A stretch of DNA of 64,000 bases from contig OZ241916.1 in the NCBI GenBank assembly GCA_965203865.1, forward strand, positions 248,001-312,000. The letters run 5' to 3'. This document shows, one piece after another, positions 49,521-58,846 of the stretch (position 1 is its first letter; the number at the start of each line of letters is the position of its first letter). Both the position numbers and the translations under genes were made by a program. The stretch comes from G965200765 sp965203865 (GTDB lineage: Bacteria > Pseudomonadota > Gammaproteobacteria > Arenicellales > JAJDZL01). A model generated the notes under the pieces. It was not told the origin of the DNA and searched no databases. It saw only the letters and a list, made by a program, of their open reading frames with translations.

Positions 49521-50245
49521 CAGGATAACAGTATTTTTTTTGCTTGATTGATTCTGGCTGCAACCCAGGTTGACCCCCCGCGGTCGGGATGGTTTCGCTG
49601 CATCATTGTTCGGTGCGCCTCGATGATTTCATCTTTTGTAGCACCTTCTTCTAGTCCAAGCACTTCCAGTGCTTCCGACCGGGACATGTTACTGGTCTGG
49701 CGGTCTTGCAGGTCTTCGTCTGCATGAGCTTCAACATACTCGTCCCACTTGTCGGCTCGCATTCGATTCAGATAGGTTTCGAGTATGGACGCTGATTGTT
49801 CATCGCGCTTTCTGCATTCCTTCAAAAGCTCTGCAAGTTCTTCTATTTCCAGGCTGTCAAGGGTTCTGTCTTGAAATGAGCCGGTCAGTACAGTGCCGTT
49901 GATATCCCCGGTATCGTGATCCAGTGTCATTTCAAAGTACTTCGTTCTTACATCGGAAGTTTGGCCGGTTTTTGCACCTTGAGCGGGGCCTTGCCATGAC
50001 TTGAAGGCCTGATAGGCACTGCGCATCATAATGACTCTTTGAATCCATGGAATCAATGCCCCCAGCAAGGCAAAAAGCGCAGGAAGCTTGCCGGTCAAGA
50101 CCAGAAACAGAAGAATTCCCCCGCCAGCATAGAGGCCCGCGAGCTTCAGATACTTTGACCGGCTATGAGCGGGAACTTTGCCGAGCCGCGCCACAAACCA
50201 CATGATTCCCACCAAGACCAGAAATGCAATAACAATTCGAACCAC
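49520..50245 (-). CDS. Membrane-anchored C-terminal J-domain protein
   Basis: 241 aa. Two N-terminal membrane helices (about 1-20 and 35-70) and a charged middle are followed by a J-like domain at about 185-241: EALEVLGLEEGATKDEIIEAH, then the HPD motif in QRNHPDRGGS. A C-terminal J-domain with an N-terminal anchor is the Tim14/DjlC-like plan; it would recruit DnaK to the inner membrane. It is 2 bases downstream of the VWA gene. Confidence 0.85.
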   Translation of the reverse strand: MVRIVIAFLVLVGIMWFVARLGKVPAHSRSKYLKLAGLYAGGGILLFLVLTGKLPALFALLGALIPWIQRVIMMRSAYQAFKSWQGPAQGAKTGQTSDVRTKYFEMTLDHDTGDINGTVLTGSFQDRTLDSLEIEELAELLKECRKRDEQSASILETYLNRMRADKWDEYVEAHADEDLQDRQTSNMSRSEALEVLGLEEGATKDEIIEAHRTMMQRNHPDRGGSTWVAARINQAKKILLS

Positions 50246-50247
50246 GA

Positions 50248-50958
50248 CTAGCTTTTCACCTGATGAGTGAGTTGCAGGACGACTCCCTTGCGTTTTTTGC
50301 CAAAGTCTTCCAGTGCTTTCCGTCCGCCGGAGGCGAATACAGCAACGGCAGTGAGCAAGTCTCTCAGTTGCTGTGCGCTGGATGCATCGAAACGGCAGTA
50401 TGCCCCCCCGCTGAGAGAGGCAATTTGCCTGAAGGCAAGCTCCGCTTCTGGATTGTATCCCTCGTGGAACATGAATGCTGGAACTCCGCTTATACCCATG
50501 CGTCCTGCCTTGTCGGAGAGATGGTCAACATTTTCTTCTACTGCATCGCCGACAAACACAAGGGCATTGACTTTGAATTTGCTGTTTTCTGCAAGCGTAT
50601 GGTCCAGAAGCCTTGATATTTGGGTTAAGCCGCCGACGCAACGCGTGCTGTTCATAATTGGCAGCAACTGCGATGAAGCACTGGTCCATGCGCTTGCATA
50701 AAATTCGCGGAATCCACGGTAATAGCATAGCTGGATATCGATACCGCCGTGCGATGCTGATTCGGAAAACATTTCGGATTGAATATTGCAGGCCGTGTCC
50801 CACATTGGCTCTCTGCTTGCAGTGGCATCCATTCCGAATATCAGCCTTCCCCGGTTTGCGCTCGGTACCGGCCGGGGGGCAATCGCAACTTTGCGAAGAA
50901 ACTCGTCCACTTCAGAGCGTGAAGACTGCTTTTTCTGTAGATCTCTGGATTTCACCAC
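50248..50958 (-). CDS. von Willebrand factor A-domain protein
   Basis: About 236 aa from GTG 50958 (or 50955), chosen because longer starts run into pepN. LIFGMDATASREPMWD gives the MIDAS Asp-x-Thr-x-Ser, and LVFVGDAVEEN the later metal residue. It has no signal peptide. The VWA gene followed by a J-domain gene is a pair seen in several proteobacteria, perhaps a chaperone-adapter unit, but its job is not known. It lies directly after pepN. Confidence 0.75.
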   Translation of the reverse strand: MVKSRDLQKKQSSRSEVDEFLRKVAIAPRPVPSANRGRLIFGMDATASREPMWDTACNIQSEMFSESASHGGIDIQLCYYRGFREFYASAWTSASSQLLPIMNSTRCVGGLTQISRLLDHTLAENSKFKVNALVFVGDAVEENVDHLSDKAGRMGISGVPAFMFHEGYNPEAELAFRQIASLSGGAYCRFDASSAQQLRDLLTAVAVFASGGRKALEDFGKKRKGVVLQLTHQVKS

Positions 50959-50986
50959 TAAAGCCTGAGTTCTGCTGACGGACTGA

Positions 50987-53632
50987 CTATATATGCGTGT
51001 CCACTGCCGAAAGAATCTTTTCGACAATTTCGGTCAAGTCAATTGACAAATGCCTTGTATCTGAAATTGATTGAATCTGCTCAAGCATCAATTTCTGCAA
51101 TTCGGGCTTGAATTTCAAAATATCTGAAAACATTGTCGCTAGCCGCGCTGCCAGTTGCGGATTGATTCGGTCAAGCTCCGAAATGCAATCGGTCAAAAAA
51201 GCATATCCTGATCCGTCGGGAGCATGAAAGCAGTAGGGGTTGGCCCCGCAAAAGCTGCCAACCAATGAGTAAACCCTGTTTGGAACTTTAATTGAAAACG
51301 AACTGTGCCGCATCAGCTGTTTGACATTCTGGAGTGTATCGCCTCGAGACGAAGTTGCCTGAATACGGAACCATTTGTCAATTACCAGGGTATCGTCGCG
51401 CCATTGCCGGTAGAACTGATCGAGTACTTCATTTCTCTTTGGACTGTATGAACTTGCCAAGGCCTCCAGTGCTGCAATTTGATCGGTCATGTTCTTGCTG
51501 GAATAAAACTGCTCGTATGCAAGTTCCTCGCCTTCCTCATTTTCAGTTTCAGTCAGATAGAGCAGGCACAAGTTTTTCAGACTGCGGTAACCTGCTACTG
51601 CAGCATCGTAAGCTTTGGTGCCTGATGGAATGGGAATACGATACTGGTCCAGAAAATTCTCGGCATAAGTTCTGCCGAGGCTGTGCAGTAGTTCCTTTCT
51701 GGCCTTGTGAATTGCATCCGGGTCCACAACGCCGACTGATTGTGCAATTTGCAGTTCGGTAGGCATCCTTAATAATCGCGCCTTGAATTCGGCATCTTCA
51801 ATGTCAAATGACAAGATTGCCCCGAATGTTCGGATAAATTGCCCGCCCACCGTATATGTTGAACCCTTCTGGTACAATTCAATCAACCCGTGAATCTCTT
51901 TCATGGCCAGACGTTGAACAGCATCCCATTGGGTGCATGCATCGTCATCGTTGACTGCGATAAACTTCAGCTCGTCTTCTGTCAAATCGATATCCATTTT
52001 CACAGGGGCCGAGAATCCTCGCAATAACGACGGAACGGGCTTGTCCTTGATTCCCAGAAAGGTGAATGATTCCTTTCTTTGCCTGAGATGAAGGACCATT
52101 TCATCTTTCACCGCAGGAGTGTCGGGGTCAAGCTGAAGAACATGCTTGCCGCCTTTCCTGTCAAGTAGTGCCAGTTTGGCCGGAATGTGCAACGGGGACG
52201 AATTGTTGCCTTCGGCACCATTCGCTGCAGGGCATTGCTCTATGGAAAGAGTGAATGTTTCTTTCTTGGGGTCGTGACTTTGATTGATTCGAAGAGTGGG
52301 GGTGCCCGAACGGCTGTACCAAAGTCGAAATTGCTTCAGGTCAAGATTGCTTTCATTTTCCAAAGCAGATATCAACTCTTCAATTGTGACTGCCTTGCCG
52401 TCGTTTTGCTTGAAGTACAAATCCGTACCGCGCCTGAATGCATCGGCACCGATCATGGTGTGCAGCATTCGAATCAGCTCGGCACCCTTGTTGTAGACAG
52501 TCAGCGTATAAAAATTATTGATTGTCAGGTAGGAATCAGGTTGAACCGGATGTGCGTTCGGGCTCGCGTCTTCGCGAAACTGGTGAATCTTGATCATGTT
52601 TGCATCATTGATTCTCTTGACATCTGCCGAACCCATATCCGCACTGAACTGCTGGTCTCGAAAAATCGTAAATCCCTCTTTCAGGCTTAGCTGAAACCAG
52701 TCTCTTAGCGTAACTCTGTTGCCCGACCAGTTATGAAAATACTCGTGAGCAATAACGCTTTCTATAGCTTCATAGTCTTGGTCAGTTGCGCTTTCGGGCT
52801 TTGCGTACACATACTTCGAGTTGAATATATTCAATCCCTTGTTTTCCATGGCACCCATGTTGAATTCGTCAACCGCGACAAGCATATAGCGATTCAGGTC
52901 ATATTCCCGTCCATATACTTCCTCGTCCCATTGCATTGCGCGCTTGAGACAGTCCATTCCATAGTGGCATTTGTGCAAGTCTTGCTCAGGCGCATAGAAC
53001 TCCAACTGGACTTTTCGTCCGCTTTGTGTCACGAATTCGTCTTGAAGCACGGACAGATTTCCTGCAACCATTGCAAACAGGTAGCAAGGCTTTGGATATG
53101 GATCCTTCCAGACAGCAAAGTGGCTGTTGTTGTCCGAAAGCCCACTTTCTGTCAAGTCTCCGTTGGACAGCAGTACCGGATATTTTTTGCGGTCGCCGCT
53201 GATTCTTACAGTGTAGCAACTCAAAATATCCGGGCGGTCGGGGAAGTACGTAATTCGTCGAAATCCCTCTGCTTCGCACTGGGTGCACAAAATTTCCCCG
53301 GAAGTGTACAAGCCGGTAAAAGACGTATTGTCCTTGGGGCGAATCTTGTTTTCAATTTGCAATATGAAGTCGTCCGGAACATTTTCGATGCGTAGCTGGT
53401 TATCTCCAAACTGGTAGTCGTCTTTGCCAAGTTTGCTGCCGTCAATAAAAATTGCTTCCAGCTCAAGATGTTCGCCATCAAGTTTCAATGGAGCGCGTGT
53501 GTTCTGGTTGCTCCGTTTCACTGTCATGGTGGAGCGAACTGTGGTGGATGCCGGGTCAAGTACGACATCCAGTTCAACCGTGGGCACCTGAAAATCAGGC
53601 GGTGTGTAGTCGGATAGATAGGTGTGCTTCAT
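50987..53632 (-). CDS. pepN: Aminopeptidase N (M1 family)
   Basis: 881 aa from ATG 53632 (MKHTYLSDYTPPDF); a TTG 8 codons upstream is less likely. The M1 exopeptidase motif is GAMENKGLNIFN. The zinc site HEYFHNWSGNRVT starts at His296, with the third ligand Glu in LSLKEGF. The long helical C-terminal domain is typical of gamma-type PepN. It trims N-terminal residues from peptides in the cytoplasm. The VWA gene follows on the same strand. Confidence 0.95.
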   Translation of the reverse strand: MKHTYLSDYTPPDFQVPTVELDVVLDPASTTVRSTMTVKRSNQNTRAPLKLDGEHLELEAIFIDGSKLGKDDYQFGDNQLRIENVPDDFILQIENKIRPKDNTSFTGLYTSGEILCTQCEAEGFRRITYFPDRPDILSCYTVRISGDRKKYPVLLSNGDLTESGLSDNNSHFAVWKDPYPKPCYLFAMVAGNLSVLQDEFVTQSGRKVQLEFYAPEQDLHKCHYGMDCLKRAMQWDEEVYGREYDLNRYMLVAVDEFNMGAMENKGLNIFNSKYVYAKPESATDQDYEAIESVIAHEYFHNWSGNRVTLRDWFQLSLKEGFTIFRDQQFSADMGSADVKRINDANMIKIHQFREDASPNAHPVQPDSYLTINNFYTLTVYNKGAELIRMLHTMIGADAFRRGTDLYFKQNDGKAVTIEELISALENESNLDLKQFRLWYSRSGTPTLRINQSHDPKKETFTLSIEQCPAANGAEGNNSSPLHIPAKLALLDRKGGKHVLQLDPDTPAVKDEMVLHLRQRKESFTFLGIKDKPVPSLLRGFSAPVKMDIDLTEDELKFIAVNDDDACTQWDAVQRLAMKEIHGLIELYQKGSTYTVGGQFIRTFGAILSFDIEDAEFKARLLRMPTELQIAQSVGVVDPDAIHKARKELLHSLGRTYAENFLDQYRIPIPSGTKAYDAAVAGYRSLKNLCLLYLTETENEEGEELAYEQFYSSKNMTDQIAALEALASSYSPKRNEVLDQFYRQWRDDTLVIDKWFRIQATSSRGDTLQNVKQLMRHSSFSIKVPNRVYSLVGSFCGANPYCFHAPDGSGYAFLTDCISELDRINPQLAARLATMFSDILKFKPELQKLMLEQIQSISDTRHLSIDLTEIVEKILSAVDTHI

Positions 53633-53684
53633 TGCAAATATGGGCCTGATATTCAATCACATGGAGCAGGCTGTCAGACCGGTG

Positions 53685-54383
53685 CTACCAGAGATTTACC
53701 CAGTTCGCCATAAAGTTGCTGCACCATGTACCCATGGCTTTACCGTAACGCGCTTCGTCTTCCAATTGCCGTGAAGCTGAACAAGCCCCCGGAAGATTTA
53801 GCTCGGATGCACCTGCCTTGACCCATTGCGAAAGCATGGTTCTGGTTACTTCAGGGTGGAACTGGATGCCATAGACATTTGAGTTGTATCGAAATGCCTG
53901 ATTATGAAAAGTTTCACCGGTTGCCAATAGTGTGCAATCAGGGGGAAGACTAAAGTTTTCACTGTGCCATTGATAAAAATATGCGGTTTCTTCCAGAAAT
54001 TTGCCGGATTCGCCGGTTGGCTGAATCTTGTAGAATCCACTTTCAATCCTGCCTTCCGGGTGTCGAAACACAGAGCCGCCAAGGCATTTCGCCAGCAATT
54101 GCGAGCCGAGACAGATGCCCAGAATCGGCTTGCCTGCATGAATCCACCTGGAAATCCACTCAAGTTCTTCTGGAATGTACGGACTCTGCTCTTTGTCGTT
54201 CGCACTCTGTATGCCGCCATAGATCACCAAGGCATCAAATCCTTCATGCCCTGCGGGTAGCGGAACGCCGCAGGCTGGATTGACATGCGCCATATCAATA
54301 TTGTTTTCGGACAGCCAGCGCATGACATGGTCGTCGCGCTCTCCTTTCATGTGCCGTAGCAGGACTGCTTTTTTCTTTGCCAT
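53685..54383 (-). CDS. Class I glutamine amidotransferase (GMP synthase-like)
   Basis: 232 aa. The catalytic Cys is in ILGICLGSQLLAKCLGG, and the His-Glu pair in YGIQFHPEVTR. It lacks any synthetase domain, so it resembles stand-alone GuaA-like amidotransferases and gamma-glutamyl hydrolases such as PuuD-like proteins. Substrate unknown. It is read in the same direction as pepN, 52 bases before it. Confidence 0.85.
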   Translation of the reverse strand: MAKKKAVLLRHMKGERDDHVMRWLSENNIDMAHVNPACGVPLPAGHEGFDALVIYGGIQSANDKEQSPYIPEELEWISRWIHAGKPILGICLGSQLLAKCLGGSVFRHPEGRIESGFYKIQPTGESGKFLEETAYFYQWHSENFSLPPDCTLLATGETFHNQAFRYNSNVYGIQFHPEVTRTMLSQWVKAGASELNLPGACSASRQLEDEARYGKAMGTWCSNFMANWVNLW

Positions 54384-54452
54384 AGACTTCTGCTTGATTG
54401 GTTAACTGTTTTGAGATGTTTTTGGTTTCTACGATCAGGGTGGTCAAGCCGA

Positions 54453-54644
54453 CTAAGTAATCATGATCAGGAGAATGACAAACAGCACAACTGCTCCAAC
54501 CGGAATGAGAAAGCCTGGCCAGTCTTTCTCTGCTTCCCGGCTTTTTTCAGTTAATCTTCGAAGGCCGGGATAGAACAGCAGAAGCGCAATGATTGCGATT
54601 GCGCCCAGCACAATCATTTCCCAAGTTGCCAATTGTTCGCCCAT
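54453..54644 (-). CDS. Small two-helix membrane protein
   Basis: 63 aa. One helix at MIVLGAIAIIALLLFYP and one at FLIPVGAVVLFVILLIMI are joined by a basic, charged loop (RRLTEKSREAEKDW). Helix placement and composition support a real gene. No function can be given. Confidence 0.6.
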   Translation of the reverse strand: MGEQLATWEMIVLGAIAIIALLLFYPGLRRLTEKSREAEKDWPGFLIPVGAVVLFVILLIMIT

Positions 54645-54698
54645 ACATCAAATATTTCAGGAAAAAGTTGAACCCATGATGATTAATTGTACACTTTC

Positions 54699-54759
54699 AA
54701 AGCCGTGTGTATGATGTGTTGCAAAGTTTTGCCGAAAATTAGTCTAACACGGCTTTTTT
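54699..54759 (+). other. Hairpin with T-run in the 54645-55132 gap (candidate small-RNA end)
   Basis: AAAGCCGTGT (54699-54708) pairs with ACACGGCTTT (54747-54756), followed by T to 54759. An inner GCAAA-GT-TTTGC hairpin lies in the loop. No plus-strand gene ends here, so it is either the terminator of an unannotated RNA or a structured leader. The rest of the 490-base gap shows nothing recognisable. Confidence 0.35.
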
Positions 54760-55132
54760 ACAACTATATTTTGACTTGGGAATTTTACTGCACTAAACCT
54801 GCGACATCTGCGTTTCTGTAGCCGGTTTTCTCGAAAAGTGCAGTTGCCTGCCCTTTCAACACTGCATAATGTTCCAGAGTTCAATTGCAACGGCATTTTC
54901 ACTACCGTAGCCAGGATAGAATGCTATACTTTGCTACAAGTTGTTTGAATATCTGGACTTGGCCAATTGCGGCAACTATTTGAAATCGAGAGCTTGTCGA
55001 AAACAGGTTGCATCACAGTCATCGTAATTCTACAATTCATCAAAACAGATCAACAACTTGCAAGTTTTTGAATACAAACTCACATAAAGAGCAGCAAGAA
55101 GTTTCTCTATTCTGTTAGTACAGGCGACAGCT

Positions 55133-58100
55133 ATGGCGAGCACGGCAAATACAAAGGCGGTAGAAAAATTTTTTACGGAGCTGCGAAGGATTCAGGCGAC
55201 CGGTGCCCCCACCGCAGAATTGTCGTACTACTCCCCGTTGTCAAATCTTTTGGACTCTGTGGGTGCCGGGTTCAATCCCAGGGTGTTCTGCATTACAGAG
55301 CCTGCCGGCCGAGGTGCCGGACGGCCCGATATGGGTCTCTACACGTCAAGGCAGGCGCAGAAGAAAAAGCCTGTCGACGGTCAAAAGCCTGAATTGGGCG
55401 TGGTGGAAGTCAAGGCGGCCACTGAAGATGTCAATCGAATCGCAGAAAGCGAGCAAGTCGACTTGTACTGGCAGCACCACCGTCTTGTTCTGGTGACCAA
55501 CATTCGGCAGTTCATTCTGGTCGGCGCTGATTCGAGGGGCAACAAGGTATTGCTTGAGAAGTTCAGCATGGCTGAAAGCGCTCAGGAATTTGACCTTCTG
55601 CTGGAAACCCCTCAAGCATCGGCCCGCAAAGTTGGAATTTCGCTGATTGAGTATATCGTTCGCATGTTTTCTCAAACATCCGCATTGGCGGACCCAAAAG
55701 ATGTTGCCCGATTGCTTGCATCATATGCGCGCGATGGTTTGGCCCGGGTGGAATCCGCCGGCGAGACAACGCCGCTTCGGGAGTTGCGTTCGGCATTGGA
55801 AATTGCACTGGGAGTGCGCTTCGATGGTACGCAGGGAACGCATTTCTTTCACTCTACACTGATTCAGACACTGTTCTACGGTATCTGCTCGGCTTGGATG
55901 CTGTGGGCTCACAAGTCCCGAAAATCGAAAGATCTTCTGGCGCAGTCCAGTCAATTCAATTCCGGGCCATTCCGCTGGCGAGAGTCCGAATGGCATTTGC
56001 GAACGCCGGTGCTTCGGGCGCTGTTCCATCAGATATCGGATCCCGACCGCCTGCAGAATCTCGGTCTTGTCGAGGTGCTGGACTGGACCGCGGCCGCACT
56101 GGACCGGGTTGAGAAATCTTTGTTCTTCTCGAAATTCAAGGAAGGCGATGCAGTGCCTTACTTCTATGAGCCGTTCCTGGAGGCTTTCGACCCCAAGCTG
56201 CGCAGGCAGATGGGGGTTTGGTACACCCCGAAGGAAGTGGTGCAGTACATGGTTGCCCGTGTCGACAATGCGTTGAAAGACGATTTGAATATTCCTCTGG
56301 GGCTGGCGGCAGACAATGTGTATGTGCTAGATCCTTGCTGCGGCACCGGGGCGTTTTTGGCCGAAGTATTGCGTCGAATTGAAGCAAATCTAACCAGGAA
56401 GGCGCAAGGCGCTATCGCGGGAGAGAAAATCAAGCAGGCCGCTGTGAGCCGTCTGTTCGGATTTGAAATTATTCCAGCTCCGTTTGTTGTCGCCCATATG
56501 CAAATTGAATTGACTCTTCAAGAACTTGATGCCAGTTTCGATGATGGCGATTCAGAAGGTGCACAGATCTACCTTACCAACGCACTCACAGGGTGGGGAG
56601 CAGAAAACGGCGAGAAAATCTGGTTTCCCGAATTGGCGGCCGAGCGAAACCGGGCAAGGAAGGTCAAGCAGGATGTGCCGATCATAGTCGTGCTTGGAAA
56701 CCCGCCATACAACGCTTACGCAGAATTGGCCGTAGAGGAGGAGAGAGAGCTGTCGAATGCGTATCGCACCGTCAAGCGCGTAAGACGACCGGAAGGAAAA
56801 GGACTGAATGATCTTTATGTTCGTTTTTTTCGCATGGCTGAGCGTCGTATCACTGAAAACACGGGACACGGGGTAGTCTGCTTCATTTCAAACTACTCCT
56901 GGCTGGACGGCATGTCGTTTACGGGCATGCGGGAACATTTTCTCGAGGAGTTCGATTCAATTCGAATCGACTGCCTCAACGGCGATACGCGCAAGGGCGG
57001 CAGAACACCGGAAGGAGAACCGGATCCAAGCATATTTGCAACAGAATCTTCGGCGGGAATACAAACGGGAACAGCGATCTCGACATTGATTCGAACAGCA
57101 GAGCATTCTCCGGTCAAGTCAATTGATTTTCGACATCTTTGGGGAGATGCAAAACGTCGCGAGTTGCAAAAGACGGCAGAATTGAAACCTCGCACGATAT
57201 ACAAGAAGGTGAGGCCGGATCCAAATTTTGGCTTGCCCTTTATGGATTTGAAATTCAACAAGAGCTGGTTTCAATGGCCAAAGCTGCACGACCTGTTTCC
57301 GCAGTCATATCCGGGTGTAAAGACTAGCCGCGACAGTTTTCTCGTCGACATTGATCTGGATCGACTGAAAGCACGGATTGATGAATACTTTGATCCGTCG
57401 GTAAGTTATGAAGAAGTCAGCAAGCGCTACCCTGGCGTAGCAAAGAAACTTGAAAAATTCAGCGGCCAAAGTGTTCGTGAAACGCTGATTCGGCGCGGCG
57501 GTCCGAATTCGGACGGATTCATTCGATACGCGTTTCGACCATTCGATTGCAGGTGGCTATACTGGGAAGGAGATGAGAATCTGTTGGACCGACCCGGTAA
57601 GAGGTATAAATCACAGGTATTTCAAGGCAACTTGTCGCTAGTTGCTCAGCAACAGCCTCGTCGTGAATGGTCGCCACCCCAGGTAATTTACCAAATGGGT
57701 TGCATTGATTTGATGGATCGGAGTGCAACCTGTTTTCCGCAAATGGTCCTCAACGGCGATATCGGAAACAACGGAGAGCCTAAAGCACCCGAGTACAACC
57801 TGTCGCAGCAGGCAGAACGATACTTGGGCAATCTCGGCGTGGATGCGGGAGAATTGTTTTTCTATGTTCTGGCGGTGATGTATGACCCTGTCTATCAAAA
57901 GGAAAACTCTGATGCACTCAGGATGGACTGGCCCCGAATTCCGCTTCCGGACTGGCCGAACGGGAAAGGAAAGAACCCGGCAAAGAAATTCACCAGAATT
58001 GCGGCCCGCGGCCGGGAATTGGCGGACCTGCTCGATACTGACGCGTCCGTGCCGGATGTGACCGATGAACCCAATGCCGAGCTTGCCTGCATGGCATTGC

Positions 58101-58510
58101 CTTCGACAGTGGATGGTTCAAGCATGCATGGCGACGATTTTCTTGTCTCGGCCGGATGGGGAAGATTCGGAGCGAATCAAACCATTGTTCCGGGCAAGGG
58201 CAGGGTTGTATCTCGCCAATACACGCTGGATGAACGCGATGTGCTGGGCAAGTCGGTTGACGTGCTCGGCAACACTACATTCGACATCTACCTGAATACT
58301 CGTGCATACCTCAGGAACATTCCGCATGCTGTCTGGAATTTCAAGTTGGGCGGTTATCAGGTACTGAAGAAGTGGCTTTCCTATCGGGATCAAGAAGTAC
58401 TTGGGCGAGCGGTCTCAGCAGATGAAATTCAGCATCTGTATGAGATTGCCCGAAGAATTGCGGCGATTTTATTGCTGACCCGTAAAGAATTGAATGTCTT
58501 GCAGGACTGA
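55133..58510 (+). CDS. Single-chain restriction-modification enzyme (nuclease plus N6-adenine methylase)
   Basis: 1125 aa. The N-terminus has a PD-(D/E)xK nuclease signature: RPD with Asp66, then VVEVK with Glu92 and Lys94. The methylase has the upstream helix YTPKEVVQYM, motif I VLDPCCGTGAFL near 398, and motif IV GNPPYNAY from about 522. The C-terminal third should hold target recognition. No helicase motifs were seen, unlike the LlaGI type, so it fits type IIG or a short type ISP. It needs no partner gene, and none is adjacent. Higher GC than its surroundings suggests transfer. Confidence 0.82.
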   Translation: MASTANTKAVEKFFTELRRIQATGAPTAELSYYSPLSNLLDSVGAGFNPRVFCITEPAGRGAGRPDMGLYTSRQAQKKKPVDGQKPELGVVEVKAATEDVNRIAESEQVDLYWQHHRLVLVTNIRQFILVGADSRGNKVLLEKFSMAESAQEFDLLLETPQASARKVGISLIEYIVRMFSQTSALADPKDVARLLASYARDGLARVESAGETTPLRELRSALEIALGVRFDGTQGTHFFHSTLIQTLFYGICSAWMLWAHKSRKSKDLLAQSSQFNSGPFRWRESEWHLRTPVLRALFHQISDPDRLQNLGLVEVLDWTAAALDRVEKSLFFSKFKEGDAVPYFYEPFLEAFDPKLRRQMGVWYTPKEVVQYMVARVDNALKDDLNIPLGLAADNVYVLDPCCGTGAFLAEVLRRIEANLTRKAQGAIAGEKIKQAAVSRLFGFEIIPAPFVVAHMQIELTLQELDASFDDGDSEGAQIYLTNALTGWGAENGEKIWFPELAAERNRARKVKQDVPIIVVLGNPPYNAYAELAVEEERELSNAYRTVKRVRRPEGKGLNDLYVRFFRMAERRITENTGHGVVCFISNYSWLDGMSFTGMREHFLEEFDSIRIDCLNGDTRKGGRTPEGEPDPSIFATESSAGIQTGTAISTLIRTAEHSPVKSIDFRHLWGDAKRRELQKTAELKPRTIYKKVRPDPNFGLPFMDLKFNKSWFQWPKLHDLFPQSYPGVKTSRDSFLVDIDLDRLKARIDEYFDPSVSYEEVSKRYPGVAKKLEKFSGQSVRETLIRRGGPNSDGFIRYAFRPFDCRWLYWEGDENLLDRPGKRYKSQVFQGNLSLVAQQQPRREWSPPQVIYQMGCIDLMDRSATCFPQMVLNGDIGNNGEPKAPEYNLSQQAERYLGNLGVDAGELFFYVLAVMYDPVYQKENSDALRMDWPRIPLPDWPNGKGKNPAKKFTRIAARGRELADLLDTDASVPDVTDEPNAELACMALPSTVDGSSMHGDDFLVSAGWGRFGANQTIVPGKGRVVSRQYTLDERDVLGKSVDVLGNTTFDIYLNTRAYLRNIPHAVWNFKLGGYQVLKKWLSYRDQEVLGRAVSADEIQHLYEIARRIAAILLLTRKELNVLQD

Positions 58511-58775
58511 TAGCCCGAAACAGAACCGTTTTCATACCATTCTTGAGTATGAATATACGGGAACAATAGCAGCAAGGATGCAAGGTGTCCAGTTGCCGAT
58601 GGGGAAATCATCCAATCCGGTTTGTACAGTTTCGCCAACGGGTACACTCTGCAAACATGCTTTCTGGCAACTGCCTGTATTGGTTTCAAATCAATTCATA
58701 AGTGGATTTGCAGTTGATTCACGCATTCCTTTTCTGAACAAAAAATAAGATTTGAAGAACAAAAAACGAATAAAA
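58511..58775. other. Intergenic stretch without a supported gene
   Basis: Open frames on both strands here (for example 58494-58748 plus) have odd composition and no recognisable similarity. Nothing is claimed before the promoter at 58776. Confidence 0.5.
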
Positions 58776-58804
58776 TTGATGTAAACCAAACAGGTTTATA
58801 TAAT
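58776..58804 (+). promoter_or_regulatory. Promoter with operator dyad filling the spacer, upstream of the permease
   Basis: TTGATG (58776-58781) and a perfect TATAAT (58799-58804) are 17 bases apart. The spacer TAAACCAAACAGGTTTA is a perfect dyad, TAAACC-N5-GGTTTA. A repressor bound there would block RNA polymerase. No regulator gene is adjacent. The permease ATG is about 42 bases downstream. Confidence 0.65.
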
Positions 58805-58846
58805 GTTATGTGCTAACACCTAACTAGACAAGAAGAGCAAAATAGA

